This document shows, in pieces, positions 34,386 through 45,719 of a stretch of 64,000 bases of DNA. How positions within the stretch are numbered: the first letter of the stretch is position 1; each line of letters starts with the position of its first letter. The stretch is from positions 55,391,688-55,455,687 of the forward strand of contig JBANSL010000013.1 of assembly GCA_037127255.1 (NCBI GenBank), in the 5' to 3' direction. The translations under genes were made by a program, and so were the position numbers. The notes beneath the pieces are model-generated. The model saw only the letters and a program-made list of their open reading frames with translations. It had not been told where the DNA came from and searched no databases. This stretch comes from Persicaria tinctoria. Taxonomy: Eukaryota; Streptophyta; Magnoliopsida; Caryophyllales; Polygonaceae.

Positions 34386-34712
34386 TTGAGTGTCCTTATC
34401 TTGATTCCCTGACTCATTCTTGAGTCCTAGGGATAGAGACCGGATGTAGGGCCTCGGACGGACCTAAAAGGCGACATTGCTGGTGCCGAACCCCCCTAGC
34501 GTGACATACCACACCTTGTTTGCTAGTTCTAGGTGCTTCTGTGCTTAGTTCTTGTATCCCTGGTGCTTTTGTTCTTCAAGTTTTCCTGCTTTGTGCTTGG
34601 CTTGATAGGATTTGTAGTTGCACTACTTTATTCAAGGGTTCTTGAATCATTTATTGTATTCTTTACTCTTTTACTGACTGTTTACTTGTTTTACAGGTAC
34701 AAATTTATAGCT

Positions 34713-36883
34713 ATGGGTGATAAAGGTACATATCTTAAGCCCTTCAATGGCCACACAGATTTTGCAATGTGGCAACTAAAAATTAAGGCAATTCTCATCA
34801 AAGAAAAATGTTGGGTTGCAATCACTAACAAATTTCCAGATGGTATAGCTAAGGAAAAAATCCAAGAAATTGATCAACAAGCCCATAGTGAGGTTATGCT
34901 TCGCTTGAGTGATGAAGTTGCTCGTCAGGTATTAAATTTTGGCACTGCAGAGAAACTGTGGGAAGGTTTGGAAAGCCTGTACTTCATAAAATCTCTCCCT
35001 TCTCGTGTCAACTTGTTTAATAAGTTGTTTAATTTCAAAATGGATGTTTGTTTCATGTCCTCTGTCTGAAAATCTTGATAAGTTTCTTACTATTATTCAA
35101 GATTTGCAAAGATGTGGTGATAAAGTCGAGGAAACTCAGCAATGTGTGTTGTTGTTAAATTCTTTGCCTTCTCAATTTGATACTTTTAAAGATGTTGTGT
35201 AATATAGTACCAATAAACTGGATAAGAAAGTTATTCTTGAGTCCAATATTCAAAAAAAATGATGCTTTGAAAGTCTTTAAAAACAAATATGAGCTTAAAT
35301 CTGACCATAAATCTGACAATAAGAATGAAGTGCTTGTTGCTAGAGGTAGGTTCAAAGGCAATAAGAATAATAACAACAATAATAACAATAAGCCACCTCA
35401 AAAGGATTCAAGTAAAACTGAGTCACATCAAAATGGTAAACCTGATCAATCTCACCTTATGTGTACTTACTGCTCTAAATCTGGTCATATTGAGAAACAT
35501 TGCTTTAAGAGGAAGAAAGATGAAAGATTGAGGAAAAAAGCCTAATGTCTCCGTTGTGCTTGAGTCCCATCCTTATTATACTCATGAAGTGTTTGCTTCG
35601 TTAAATTCTGGTGACTGCAATTCATGGATTTTAGATTCTGGATGTACTATGCATGCTATCTTCCATAAGTCTTGGTTTTCTCAACTTAAGTGCTATGATG
35701 TTGGTACTGTTATGCTTGCTGACCATTCTGTGCTTAAAATTAAAGGTGTTGGTACTGTTCTGATGTTGTGAGGATTGTATGAACTTGTTGCTACTCCTGC
35801 TATCAATTTTTCTGCTACTGCCTTTACTGCTGTTGATAAGATCATGTCTATGCATGATACCATGTTATGGCATGTTAGGCTAGGTCACATTGGTAATAAA
35901 GGTCTTGAGAACTTGTATAAATCTGGTGTTATTCCTGCTAAACCATGCTCCATTGACTTGTGTGAAAACTGTGTTTTAGGCAAACATACAAGAAAAAGTT
36001 TCAAATCATTTGTGCATGTTTCTGCTACTCTTCTTGATTATGTTCACTCTGATCTATGGGGCCCTGCCCAAGTTTCTATTGTTGGTCTTAAGAGATATTT
36101 TATGTCTTTGATTGGTCACTTTAGTAGGAAAGTTTGGGTTCATCTGTTGAAAACTAAAGATGAAACTTTTGAAACATTTAAAACATTGAAGTCTAGGTTG
36201 AAAAGGAATCCGGTCTATCTGTTAAGTGCTTAGAAACTAACAATGGTCCTAAATTTTGCAATTCTCTGTTTGATGCATATTGTAAGCAACATGGCATTAA
36301 AAGGCATTTGACAGTTCTTGGAACTCCCCAGCAGAATGGTACTGCTGAGAGGATGAACATGACTCTTCTTGAAAAGGCTAGGTGCATGCTTATTTCCTCT
36401 GGTTTAAAGCATTTTTTGTGAGGTGAAGCTATTATGACTGCTGCATGTTTGATAAATAGAACTGCTTCTTCTGTGATTGATTTTAAAACACCTTATGAAT
36501 AATGGTATAAAAGAAAGCCTAACCTTGATCACATTAAGCCTTTTGGTTGTACTGTATACTCCTACATTAACCAAGGCAAGTTGGATCTCAGGTCACAAAA
36601 GTGTGCCCTTTTGGGATATCCTTAGGGTGCTAAAGGCTATAAACTCTTGCTTGTTCAACCTGGTGTTTATAAAACTATTGTAAGTAGGAATGTCATCTTT
36701 AATGAAAATGAGTTTCACTTTAAAATGACTTATGTTCCTACTGTGCATGACACTAACCTGCAGGTACACATTGGTGATTAGTTTTATATTCCTAAGAACA
36801 ATGAAACTGAATCAGATGATGAGTTTGATACTGGTTATTCCCCCTCTCCTTATCTGACTCTCCCTTCCATTTCTCCTTCCCCT
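34713..36883 (+). pseudogene. Copia-D Gag-protease-integrase remnant
   Basis: Copia Gag-Pol, first part. Gag starts at 34713 (MGDKGTYLKPFNGHTDFAMW) with the UBN2-type helices; a frameshift near 35060 and a stop near 35200 break it. Then a CCHC zinc knuckle (CTYCSKSGHIEKHC, about 35463-35505), protease WILDSGCTMH near 35630, the integrase zinc finger (HVRLGHIGNKG ... CENCVLGK, about 35870-35985), integrase HSDLWGPAQ near 36045 and PQQNGTAERMN near 36330. Stops occur near 35770, 36232, 36420 and 36500. The reading passes into the Ser/Pro-rich linker before RT, where the CACTA element at 36884 splits it. Confidence 0.88.
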
Positions 36884-37179
36884 CACTACAAAAAAAAAAA
36901 TTCCTTTAGCTACACCAGTTTAGAAATGGCATGGTTTTGCCGTTGCAAAAAGGGTGTTTTGCCAGGGGTTGAGCGAAGGCATTTAACCCATCGCAAATTT
37001 TAACGACGGTCATGGCGGACAAGTGCTCAACGGAAAAAGCTTCAATGAGAGATATCTCGAGTGTGAGCCATCTTTGGAGCGATAATTGAGCACGAGATCC
37101 AATCTATGAGCGAAGAAGAACTCGAGGGAGAATAAGATCTTGTGAAAGTAGGAGAGTAAGTCAAGAGAGACAGTCTCTG

Positions 37180-37395
37180 GGAGCGGGAACCCTAAGTCAC
37201 AACCCTCATCATTCTCAGTTCTTCCGGCCTCGCTCCTCCTTTTGTGTGATTCTTCGGCGTCTCTCGACCAGTCTCGCAACACCCGTTCGCCCGTCTCTTT
37301 GCCCATGCCAACATGATTCTACTGCGCATCTCCTCCCGTCTCTCAGCCCTTCTTCGGCATGTCTCTTTGCCCATGCCAGCATGATTCTTCGGCCT
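37180..37395 (+). other. Possible captured 5' exon in CACTA-1
   Basis: A CT-rich segment with two imperfect repeats (CCATGCCAACATGATTCT and CCATGCCAGCATGATTCT, about 60 bases apart) followed by CCTCAG|GTTAGT, a good donor site. It looks like the 5' untranslated exon of a plant gene. No protein is recognised. Confidence 0.35.
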
Positions 37396-38756
37396 CAGGT
37401 TAGTGCAAGTATGTGGTCTCCATATTTCCTTCTAGGCTGCTAATTTATTGAATTGGTGATAACTTGTTGGTAGGCTCGTGTGTATGAGATTTAAAATTGG
37501 TTGTTCTGCTGAATTAGAAATGTTAATGGTCGGGACTAAGGTGTCAGAATTTGCATCTTGGGACTCTGCTTGATATAGTCTGATGTTGTTGTCCATTCAC
37601 TTGATCGGATTTTAGTGATGTAGGATTGCCATGTTGTGAATATGATAGTCTAATTTGTGAATTGCTAAATATGATAGTCTGATGTTGTTAAAAAGATTGT
37701 TGAGATTTTTGTTCAAGTGTTTGTAAATGGTGGATAGTAGAAGGATCAATATGTGGGGAGTTTATCCTTGTAGGTGCTGATGGGAGGGTGGTGTTATCTT
37801 TTAGCCTTTTGAATGCGGATCCCGTGACTGGATTTATGATTGGTATGGGCTTTGCTGTGATTCTTGGTCATGTATTCTTGTGAATGGGTTTTGTTTATTT
37901 ATGTTTCTAAGACTAAAGCTTATTTTTTGTTCCCAATTTTACATGTTGGGATTTTACTGCTAATGGGAATTTTGTGGTGTTAATTATAACTGACTAATAT
38001 TACTTCTAGATTTCTTAGATGTTGAGGATTTTATGTTCTGGCATTATGAGAAATTCTATTCAAAGTTTGGTTCTTGATCAATTCATCAAAAGAACTTCAT
38101 TTTGAGTGTCAATATTTAGATGGATGATTATACTATTGAGTGTTCTGAATAAATAGGCCATCAATCACACCTTTAGTTTTTAGTGTTGCTGATCTGATGC
38201 TTGTAACTGACTGCACAACCTATTATCTTTTCAGCTAATTACATCAAGTTCCCCTACAATAGAGAAGTAAATAATGCAAGATGATGTCACTTTCATGATT
38301 ATCAAACTTACTAGATGCTTAAAAAGCCATATCCTTGCCAGAGGTTTTCCGGTAGAAAGAGACAAAATATGTGGATTTCTTATACTTTCTGGAACAACTT
38401 TTAATTTAAATTAAAAAAAACTTGTATATTTTATTGTAGTTTTTTTGGCCTTTGCCCTCTTCCTTTGATCTTATTTCACTTTCTTTTAGCATTGGCGGGC
38501 AAGTAACTTAGATTAAGGGTTTGAGTTCACCAACACTAACTTGCTATTCATTCTCACTTGATGTAGGCATGGCAAGCTGTGTATGAGTTTATATTAGTGA
38601 AAGAAAGAAATTTGAGTGACTCGGGTATTTTTCATTGCTATTCATTCTCACCTTATGTATTCACGCATTCTTGGTTATAGGTACTTTGCTTTTTCTTTCT
38701 TTTGCTGCCTTTTTTTTTGTCTCACATATTACATTTCAGTGGATTGATTATACAAT

Positions 38757-39985
38757 TTTTTTTTATTTTAAAGGTTAATTGTATTAAGAAAACGATGAGA
38801 ATATGTACATAGAGAGGTTGGCCTTGCCCGTAGGCTATAAAGGCCTCTAACCAAAATCATGGAATCAACATAAGATGTTCCAATCTATGTGGTGTATTGA
38901 ACACTAGGTTTGGTGCAACTCCTGTTTCTTCAAGCCAAAGCTATCAGAGGTCGGACTCACACCCTAAAGTTGTGTAAATATAACTCTCCCTTCGGCTCGG
39001 CCATCAAGAGAATTACACTCACGCAACTTTAGCACACCAAGGACCCAAAATCAAGTTCTAATGTAGCTATTACAAGAATAGTCGAGGCTATACACTACAC
39101 TAAGCCCATTATATCAAAGGCATTACAAAGAAAGGAGTGGTTGCCTATGCCAATCTGTAGCTCGATGATGAAAAACCAGTGACAAGATAAAAAGAGATGG
39201 CCACTGATTTAAGAGATCTTTGCTTCTAATCTTCATCCAGGCAGCCTTCCTTGAAGGATTTCTATGTCATTAGGAGCTCCATTTTCCAGTATGGCACCCC
39301 TTTGTAAGCTTCTTGACGAGGAGAAGTGTATGGAAAAATCATGGTGCAGCATCTTGTAGACATGAGACTTGATAATATGAGTGATTTCAGCAGCATTCTT
39401 GCACTTGTTTTAAAAAATCTTCTCATTTCTTGCCCTCCAGATTTGATATATTGTAGCTGCAAAGGCTGCTCTCTTGGCTTTAGATATCCAGCTCTTCCCT
39501 CTTGCTTCTTTCTTCATCCATTTGAGCCCACTTTTGAGTGTATTCATTCCACGCCAGATTCCCAGCCAATCTTTAATCTGTGTCCAAATTTCCAAGGAAA
39601 GGTTACAAGCAAAAAACAGATGCTCATGGGATTCAGAAGTTATGTTGCACAGGGGCAGTTTAGTGGTACTTCCCTTGTTTTTATAAGATCTTTTGTTTCC
39701 AGTCTTCTCTTAGCAGCCAACCAGAGGATGAATGAATGTTTAGGAAGTATGTGTCTATCCCATACAACAGTAGACCATGGTGGCTTAGGCATCTTCCTTC
39801 TCAGGAAGTTGTAGGCTTCCTCGATCTTAAAATGGTCTCCATGACTCCAACTTTGGAGTATTCTTGAAGCTTCTTCTATGGTACATGTGGAGGTTAGTAG
39901 CACATCTCTGATAGAGAGAATTTTCTTTATAAGAGGAGAATCATTTTTATGATGAACTTGCCAATTCCAGACTTTATGATAGTTC
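38757..39985 (-). pseudogene. LINE 3' fragment inside CACTA-1
   Basis: The minus strand encodes the zinc-binding segment found after RT in plant LINEs (AYNFLRRKMPKPPWSTVVWD, ILPKHSFILWLAAKRRLETK, about 39830-39680) and then KRAAFAATIYQIWRARNEKIF (about 39470-39410), the usual LINE C-terminal end. A run of T at 38757-38764 is probably its poly-A tail. RT and endonuclease are absent, so it is a 5'-truncated copy. Target duplications were not found. Confidence 0.8.
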
Positions 39986-40798
39986 TTCTACACTTTATGA
40001 TACTTAATTCTCATCAAATGACTCCAAACTTTATGGTAAGTCTGTTATCTGATTCAAAATTGTTATTTGTTTGTTTTGCTGGTATTGATGGCAGTTGATA
40101 CTAAAGCAACTTTTTTTTAATCCATTTGAAGCTTTAGTTGGTATTTGGTGCCTTTTTAATGGCTACGAGCTTGAGAATGTATTCAACATGTCAACAACTT
40201 CAAGCTCAAGCTCAAACATATGTTGCAGCTAGTGGCCTTCTTGGTCATACTAAGCTCCGGTTGCATATGCCACCATCTATTGCCCTTGCAACCTGGGGAA
40301 GATTGCAAGGTCTCTAAGGCTTCAGCTTGCTCTTTTTGACCGCGAACTTGATGATTTAGGTAAGGGGTTTATACATATATACTTATGTGAAGCAAGTACT
40401 TTTTTCAAGATGATGATTTATGTAAGGTGTTTACTCGCTTTGTACATATATACTCCGACATGAAGTTATTCATAGATGAATTAGTCTTATGGGGGTGATT
40501 TTTATTCATTAATTTTGATTTTCTATCTATTGGGATGGATCCATGTGAATCAATTATTTGCCTGCTATCATATATAGTGACTAATGGCATTGCATGGATC
40601 TTGTTTTCCAGACTGAGACTTCTAAGACCAGGAAGAAAAACAGACGAATGAAAGAAAAATAGAAGAAACTGTTATTGATTGTGATAAGAACCGCAAGGTT
40701 AATATGGTTTGGCTTTGCTTTTTTGAAGCAGTTGATGATTTTGTTTGTGTTTGAATAGATTTGGGATTTGTGTATGTTTTATTGTGGCATCTTATAAG

Positions 40799-41791
40799 TA
40801 TTTGATGTTTCTGTTCAAGGAAGCAAATGAGGAATTCAAGCACATTACTCTTGCTCTTATCTATGACCAAAATGATATGAACTCACCTGTTGTGAAAGAG
40901 GTTAGTGTTTATTAATGTGTTCTATGCTGTTAGTCACTTCTTCATTATGTTGTTGCCGATTTCATAGATGTTATCATACCAGACTCCAGAGTGAAGTGGA
41001 TTGATTTGTGTGCCTTATAAGAGACTAGATTGAAACTACCCCCTTGTCCTTTTGGTTTCATTGTTTATCTTCGAGATGGAAATCCTCAAGTGGGTCCTCT
41101 TCAGCGTACTCTTATGTTGCAATGTCCTTGTGTTTTAGTGGTCCGTAAGGACACGGTTTGAGATTGCTGGATTGGTGTCATCAATTCTTAGGGCGCATTT
41201 ACATGCACATGATCCTTTGTTCTCAATGGCTTTGAGATACTTGATCAGGTTATTCATCTTACTCTAGTGACTATCTGATTGTGTTTCCTCTTGGTATATT
41301 TATGTTTATGGGGAACTAAAAAATGCAGTATACACAAGGAGTATTGGTTTCGACAGGGATATCACTGTTCTTGCTCAGATGTTGCTCTTTGAGGAAAGGG
41401 ATCAACCTGCAACACCGCAAGAATCTCTTTATGAAGCTTCTCCATTCGATGAGGTGAGAAATTTTGGTTCATTTTTCCAGCAACAGAATTCCATGTCAAA
41501 TGTAGTACATGATATCGCGTGATGTCTGGTTAACAGATATTCAGTTGCGCATGTCTTATCGTTCTTTTTACCTTGTAAAAAGAACGATAAGTCACAAGCT
41601 TATGATAGAATGTTATTTTAAAAAGAACCATAATTGATAAAAATATGTAAATGTGATTATGGAACTTCGTTCTATTATGTTTATGGTTTCAGGTCTTGGA
41701 CATCCTTGGGAAGAATTGTGGGGAAAATATATTTCAGGAAATGATCGAGCATAGTATCTTGACTGATACGGTTAAAATAGCAAAGAAGAAG
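40799..41791 (+). pseudogene. Captured host exons in CACTA-1 (gene not recognised)
   Basis: Four segments are open, with AG before and GT after: 40799-40900 (FLFKEANEEFKHITLALIYD, then GTTAGT), 41138-41248 (TRFEIAGLVSSILRAHLHAH, MALRYLI, then GTTATT), 41329-41453 (IGFDRDITVLAQMLLFEERD, then GTGAGA) and 41693-41791 (VLDILGKNCGENIFQEMIEH, then GTATTT). Exon phases do not all join (the 41248/41329 junction shifts frame), and a stop-containing segment lies at about 40980-41110, so it is a decayed fragment. An upstream piece near 40220-40370 (LRLQLALFDRELDDL then GTAAGG) may belong to it. I do not recognise the source gene. Confidence 0.55.
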
Positions 41792-42589
41792 GTATTTTGT
41801 TTTATCAGTTCATGTATATATTCAATTTTAGACCATTTTTCTCATCTTTTCTTTTTGCAAGTATGACTCATTGGTCGGAAACATCATTTGCAGCTAGATT
41901 TAAGTGTGAGGGGAAAGATATTGATCTTAATAGACCGTCTGCAATAGTTAAGGAGTCATTTTCATTTTATTTTTATTATATGAACTAGTCTAGCCTTGGT
42001 CATTATCAAAAAGATTTTAACTTCAATCGTCCAATAGATTTGTTAACTTCAATCGTCCAATAGATTTGTTTAGAACTATGCTTTTTGTGATGCAAGGCTG
42101 ATGAAGCTTTAGAAAATCATGTCCACGATGAGTTCTTCATTAATTTCCCTGTTACCTAAGTGGATTAATCAATTAGCTGTTTTTTTAATCTAAAAATAGA
42201 TGTTCTCCTCTTGACATATGTGACAAACTTAATTTTTATCTATATATGATGCCCTTAACCTTTGCTTGGGCTATGGAAAATGTTCAAGAGTATATATATG
42301 TAAAGGAATAATGAAGGTTCGTTATATTTATTAATGCCCTTTTCTTTTGACACTTTTCTTGCATCATTTACTTCTAATGAGGAATTCTTGTAGTGTTTCC
42401 TTGAACTTGTAAAAGATACTGCCAATTGGTTGGTTGAGTTACTGTTTTAGGTGATTTGTGGAGACAATGAGCATGTGTTAGGTGTATTTTCATTGCAACA
42501 AAGGAAAAGTATCAATTGTAAATTATCTTAGTGGTAATATAATGAATGATAGATGAATAAGGGAATAGAGTCGCTCTCGTTGATTATTA

Positions 42590-42660
42590 AGCCTATTAGC
42601 TCAATTAGTAGAGCGATGTGTTAATGCACAAAAATGCGGGTTCAAATCCCGCATAGGCTA
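42590..42660 (+). tRNA. tRNA-like sequence, probably a pseudogene
   Basis: A 71-base cloverleaf-like sequence. The acceptor stem AGCCTAT/ATAGGCT pairs perfectly; the D arm is GCTC/GAGC; the T arm GCGGG-TTCAAAT-CCCGC is perfect and contains the B box GGTTCAAATCC. The anticodon arm is faulty: TGTG/CACA with a 6-base loop TTAATG, and the segment between D and T arms is two bases short. The amino acid cannot be assigned. It lies 300 bases inside the right end of CACTA-1. Confidence 0.55.
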
Positions 42661-42963
42661 CTCTAAAAATTTATTTCTCATTTAAGTTTTTTTTTATAAT
42701 AAAATTGATAAAGCCATTAGCATCGACATTTTTACCGTCGCAAAAAACTGAGTCGGACCAGAAGGGAAACAAGCGGTAAAAAAGGGCGGTAAAAGTTTTT
42801 ATGCGATGGTAATATGCCGTCGCAAAAGAGTTTTTGCTACCTTAGGGCTAGCGACTGACGATTTGCCGTCGCATAACCGTCGCTAAAAAATATTAGCGAC
42901 GACAACCCTACTATTGGCGACGGTAAATAGCCGTTTCTAAAGAATTTTTTTTTTGTAGTGCCT

Positions 42964-44828
42964 TCTGATTTTGTGATTGTGCAACCATACCAATTGGGTG
43001 GGGGAGCTCATGAACCTTTTATTGAATCTTTTGTCCCTTCCTCTTCTACTTCTCCTATTTTTGTGAATGAGGGTACTTTTGTTGAGTATGTGCCTGCATC
43101 TGATTCTGGTTCCTCTAGTTCTTTAGGTGCTGAAAGGCATGATCTCACTGATTGGCAGTTAACTAGGGATAGGAGTCCTAGGGATGTCATTCCTAATAAA
43201 AGGTTCATAAACAACACTGTTGAGTTTGCTTGTCTTGTTTCTGATGTGGTTAAAAGTTTTACACCTGATACTTATGAACAAGCTTTAAGATGTGCTCACT
43301 ACAAGAATTGGAAAAAGGCTATGGATGAAGAAATTGAGTCTATGAGGATTAACAAAACCTGGTCTTTAGTTGCTAAACCTAAAAAATGCAAGACTTATTG
43401 ATTGCAAATAGATTTTTAAGCTAAAAGATGGTGTGTCTAAATCTGATCCACCTAGATATAAAGTTAGTCTTGTTGCTAAAGGATTCACCCAAAGAGAGGT
43501 GAAGACTATAATGAAATCTTTGCTCCAGTTGTTAAGTATAAGACTCTTAGGCTCTTACTTGCTATGACTGTTGTGCATGATTTTAAATTTGAGAAAATGG
43601 ATGTTAAAACTACTTTCTTGCATGGTGACTTGGATGAGACTGTCTACATGAGACAACCTAAGGGCTTTGTTGATTCTGTGCATCCTGACTATGCTTGCCT
43701 GCTGAATAAGTCTATATATGGTCTTAAATAGTCTCCACGTCAGTGGAACATTAAGTTTGATAGATGTATGAGGTTCAGTTTAGGTTTTAAAAGAAGTAAG
43801 TTTGATACATGCTTGTATTTCAAAGGTGTTAAGAGAAATGGTCCTGCTGCTTATGTGCTTTTATAGGTTGATGATATTCTATTAATTTCTAAATCTAAAA
43901 AGTGCATCTTAGACACTGAAAGGAACTTGCAGAAGCATTTTGACATGAAAGATTGGTGTATTGCCAAGAAAATGTTGGGGATGTCCATTCTTAGAGATAG
44001 ACAACATAAGATATTATGGTTGCATCAATGTGATTACATTCATAAGGTGCTTGATAGGTTTCATATTTCTGGTGATAAAGTGAATAACATTCCTTTGGGT
44101 CCCCATCTTGATTTGACTAAGTCTAAGGATGTTTTGTCTGCTATTGAGATGAAAAATATGAATCTATACCATATGATGTTGCAGTTGGGTCTGTTATGTA
44201 CTCTATGATTTGTACAAGGCCTGATTTGGCTTTTGCTATAAGTACTCTAAGTAGATTCATGTCTAATCCTTTTGAGAAGCATTGGTTATCCATGAAATAC
44301 TTGTTAAAATACTTACTTGGCTCTGTAAATTTGTAATTGTTATATTATGAGCATTCTTCTGCATATGAATTACATGGCTTTGTTGATGCTGAATATGCTC
44401 GTAACAAGGACACTAGGAAATCAATTATTTTCTATGTGTATACATGGGCAGGTAATTGCATTTCTTGGAAGTCCCAACAACAACATATAGTTGCATTTTC
44501 TTCCACTGAAGTAAAATATATTGCTGCTACAGAACCTTGTAAAGAAGCTATCTGGATGCAAGGTATTTTCAAAGAAGTGGAAATGAAGCACTACACATCT
44601 GTACTGCATATAGATAGCCAGAGTGCTCTGTATTTGTGTAGAGATCCTATGTACCATGAGCGTACTAAACATATTGATGTTAAATATCATTTCATTCGTG
44701 AAAAGGATGAAGATAACATCATTCATGTTAAGAAAATTGATGGTATAGTTAATCCTGCATATTTTGGCACTAAAGTTGTTCCTTATGAGAAATTGGTGTT
44801 TTGCAGGAACTTCATCTATTTGGAGTGA
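42964..44828 (+). pseudogene. Copia-D RT-RNase H remnant
   Basis: Second part of Copia-D Gag-Pol, after the CACTA insertion. The linker (42964-43250) leads to RT: NWKKAMDEEIESMRINKTWS near 43310, EKMDVKTTFLHGDLDETVYM near 43595, then the catalytic VDDILL near 43870. RNase H follows: FVDAEYARNKDTRKSI near 44380 and HERTKHIDVKYHFIREKDE near 44655; the frame from 44337 to 44828 is open for 163 codons. Stops occur near 43401, 43730, 43865 and 44208. A purine-rich tract (44921-44936) and the 3' LTR follow. Confidence 0.88.
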
Positions 44829-44920
44829 TCTCTGTGTGTGATGTGTGCTTGGGTTGAGGACGGACCTGGGCATGAAGAATCCACTTATCAGTAGAGCCTG
44901 AGTATGCCCAGTGCAAGACT

Positions 44921-44936
44921 TAGAAAAGTAGAGGGG
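44921..44936 (+). other. Copia-D polypurine tract
   Basis: AGAAAAGTAGAGGGG-type purine stretch directly before the 3' LTR start TGTTTGTAATG. Confidence 0.7.
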
Positions 44937-45369
44937 TGTTTGTAATGTTATGTGTTTACTTTCCTAATCTTTTTTTTTGGCATGTAATATTGTTTTATGT
45001 GTGTATGGACATGTGTGTGTGTGTGTGCGTATGATGACTATACATGTGACATATAATAAATAGTATACGTATATGATGCACTATAGGTTAATCTCGACTG
45101 AGTAGCATTGAGCTTGATAAGCTTGATCTTCTAACGGGATTAAATCTATAGCGGTGTTTAACATATATGTGTAACATATATTATACATGTCATATGTATA
45201 AGGTATTATGTAGGGAGAAGGTTATAACCAGATTGGGCCTTAGCTCATTATCTGGCCTATGGTCTCGGCACTATGGATTGAGCCCCGTAGCCTAGTGGAC
45301 AACACCGAGAGCTTGCCTTACCTTGTCATTTGTGGAGCGCTGCGTTTTGGAGCTCGGGCTTGACCTAGC

Positions 45370-45377
45370 TATATAAG
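45370..45377 (+). promoter_or_regulatory. TATA-like box in the Copia-D 3' LTR
   Basis: TATATAAG within GACCTAGCTATATAAGCTCC, about 100 bases before the point where the 5' LTR copy begins; the 5' copy lacks it. Confidence 0.55.
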
Positions 45378-45719
45378 CTCCTTTCAGCGTTGGAGCTCCT
45401 CACTTTAGTCTTCGTCTTTCTCTCTCCTCACAAACGCTCTGCTACGGTTTCTAGGGTTTGGAGGTTTCCTGCTCTTGCCGTCGGCTTGCGAGCGTTCGGA
45501 GAAGAAAGGTTGTTGTAGGCATCTCTGGGAAGATGGAACGAGCTCCGACGTCGTCCTGGGTGCACTACAAAAAAAAAATATTGGCAACGGCTGTTTACCG
45601 TGGCTAGAAGTCCATTTGCCGTGGCAAAAGGCTATTAGCCACGGCGTGGCGAAACACGGGGTGGCAAAACAGAGTAGCGACGGCTACAGCCGTGGCTAGT
45701 GGCTCGCCACGGCAGCTTG

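Larger units (their letters stand above)
36884..42960. mobile_element. CACTA-1 transposon
   Basis: A 6.08-kb CACTA element with ends CACTACAAAAAAA and TTTTTTTTTTGTAGTG and a perfect 3-bp target duplication CCT (36881-36883 and 42961-42963). The copia reading frame continues across the point of insertion. Subterminal copies of GCCGTCGC/GCGACGGC-like motifs lie in the first and last 200 bases. No TNP1/TNP2-type transposase is visible, so it is non-autonomous. Cargo: a LINE fragment, exon-like pieces of an unrecognised gene and a tRNA-like sequence. Confidence 0.93.

Noticed and set aside
38760..39990. LINE fragment as the source of CACTA-1 mobility
   Set aside because: The fragment is a 5'-truncated LINE; CACTA elements need a DNA transposase, and none was found.
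42590..42660. Functional tRNA-Ile (AAT) gene
   Set aside because: Reading the anticodon as AAT needs a 7-base loop whose stem then fails to pair; the region is two bases short.
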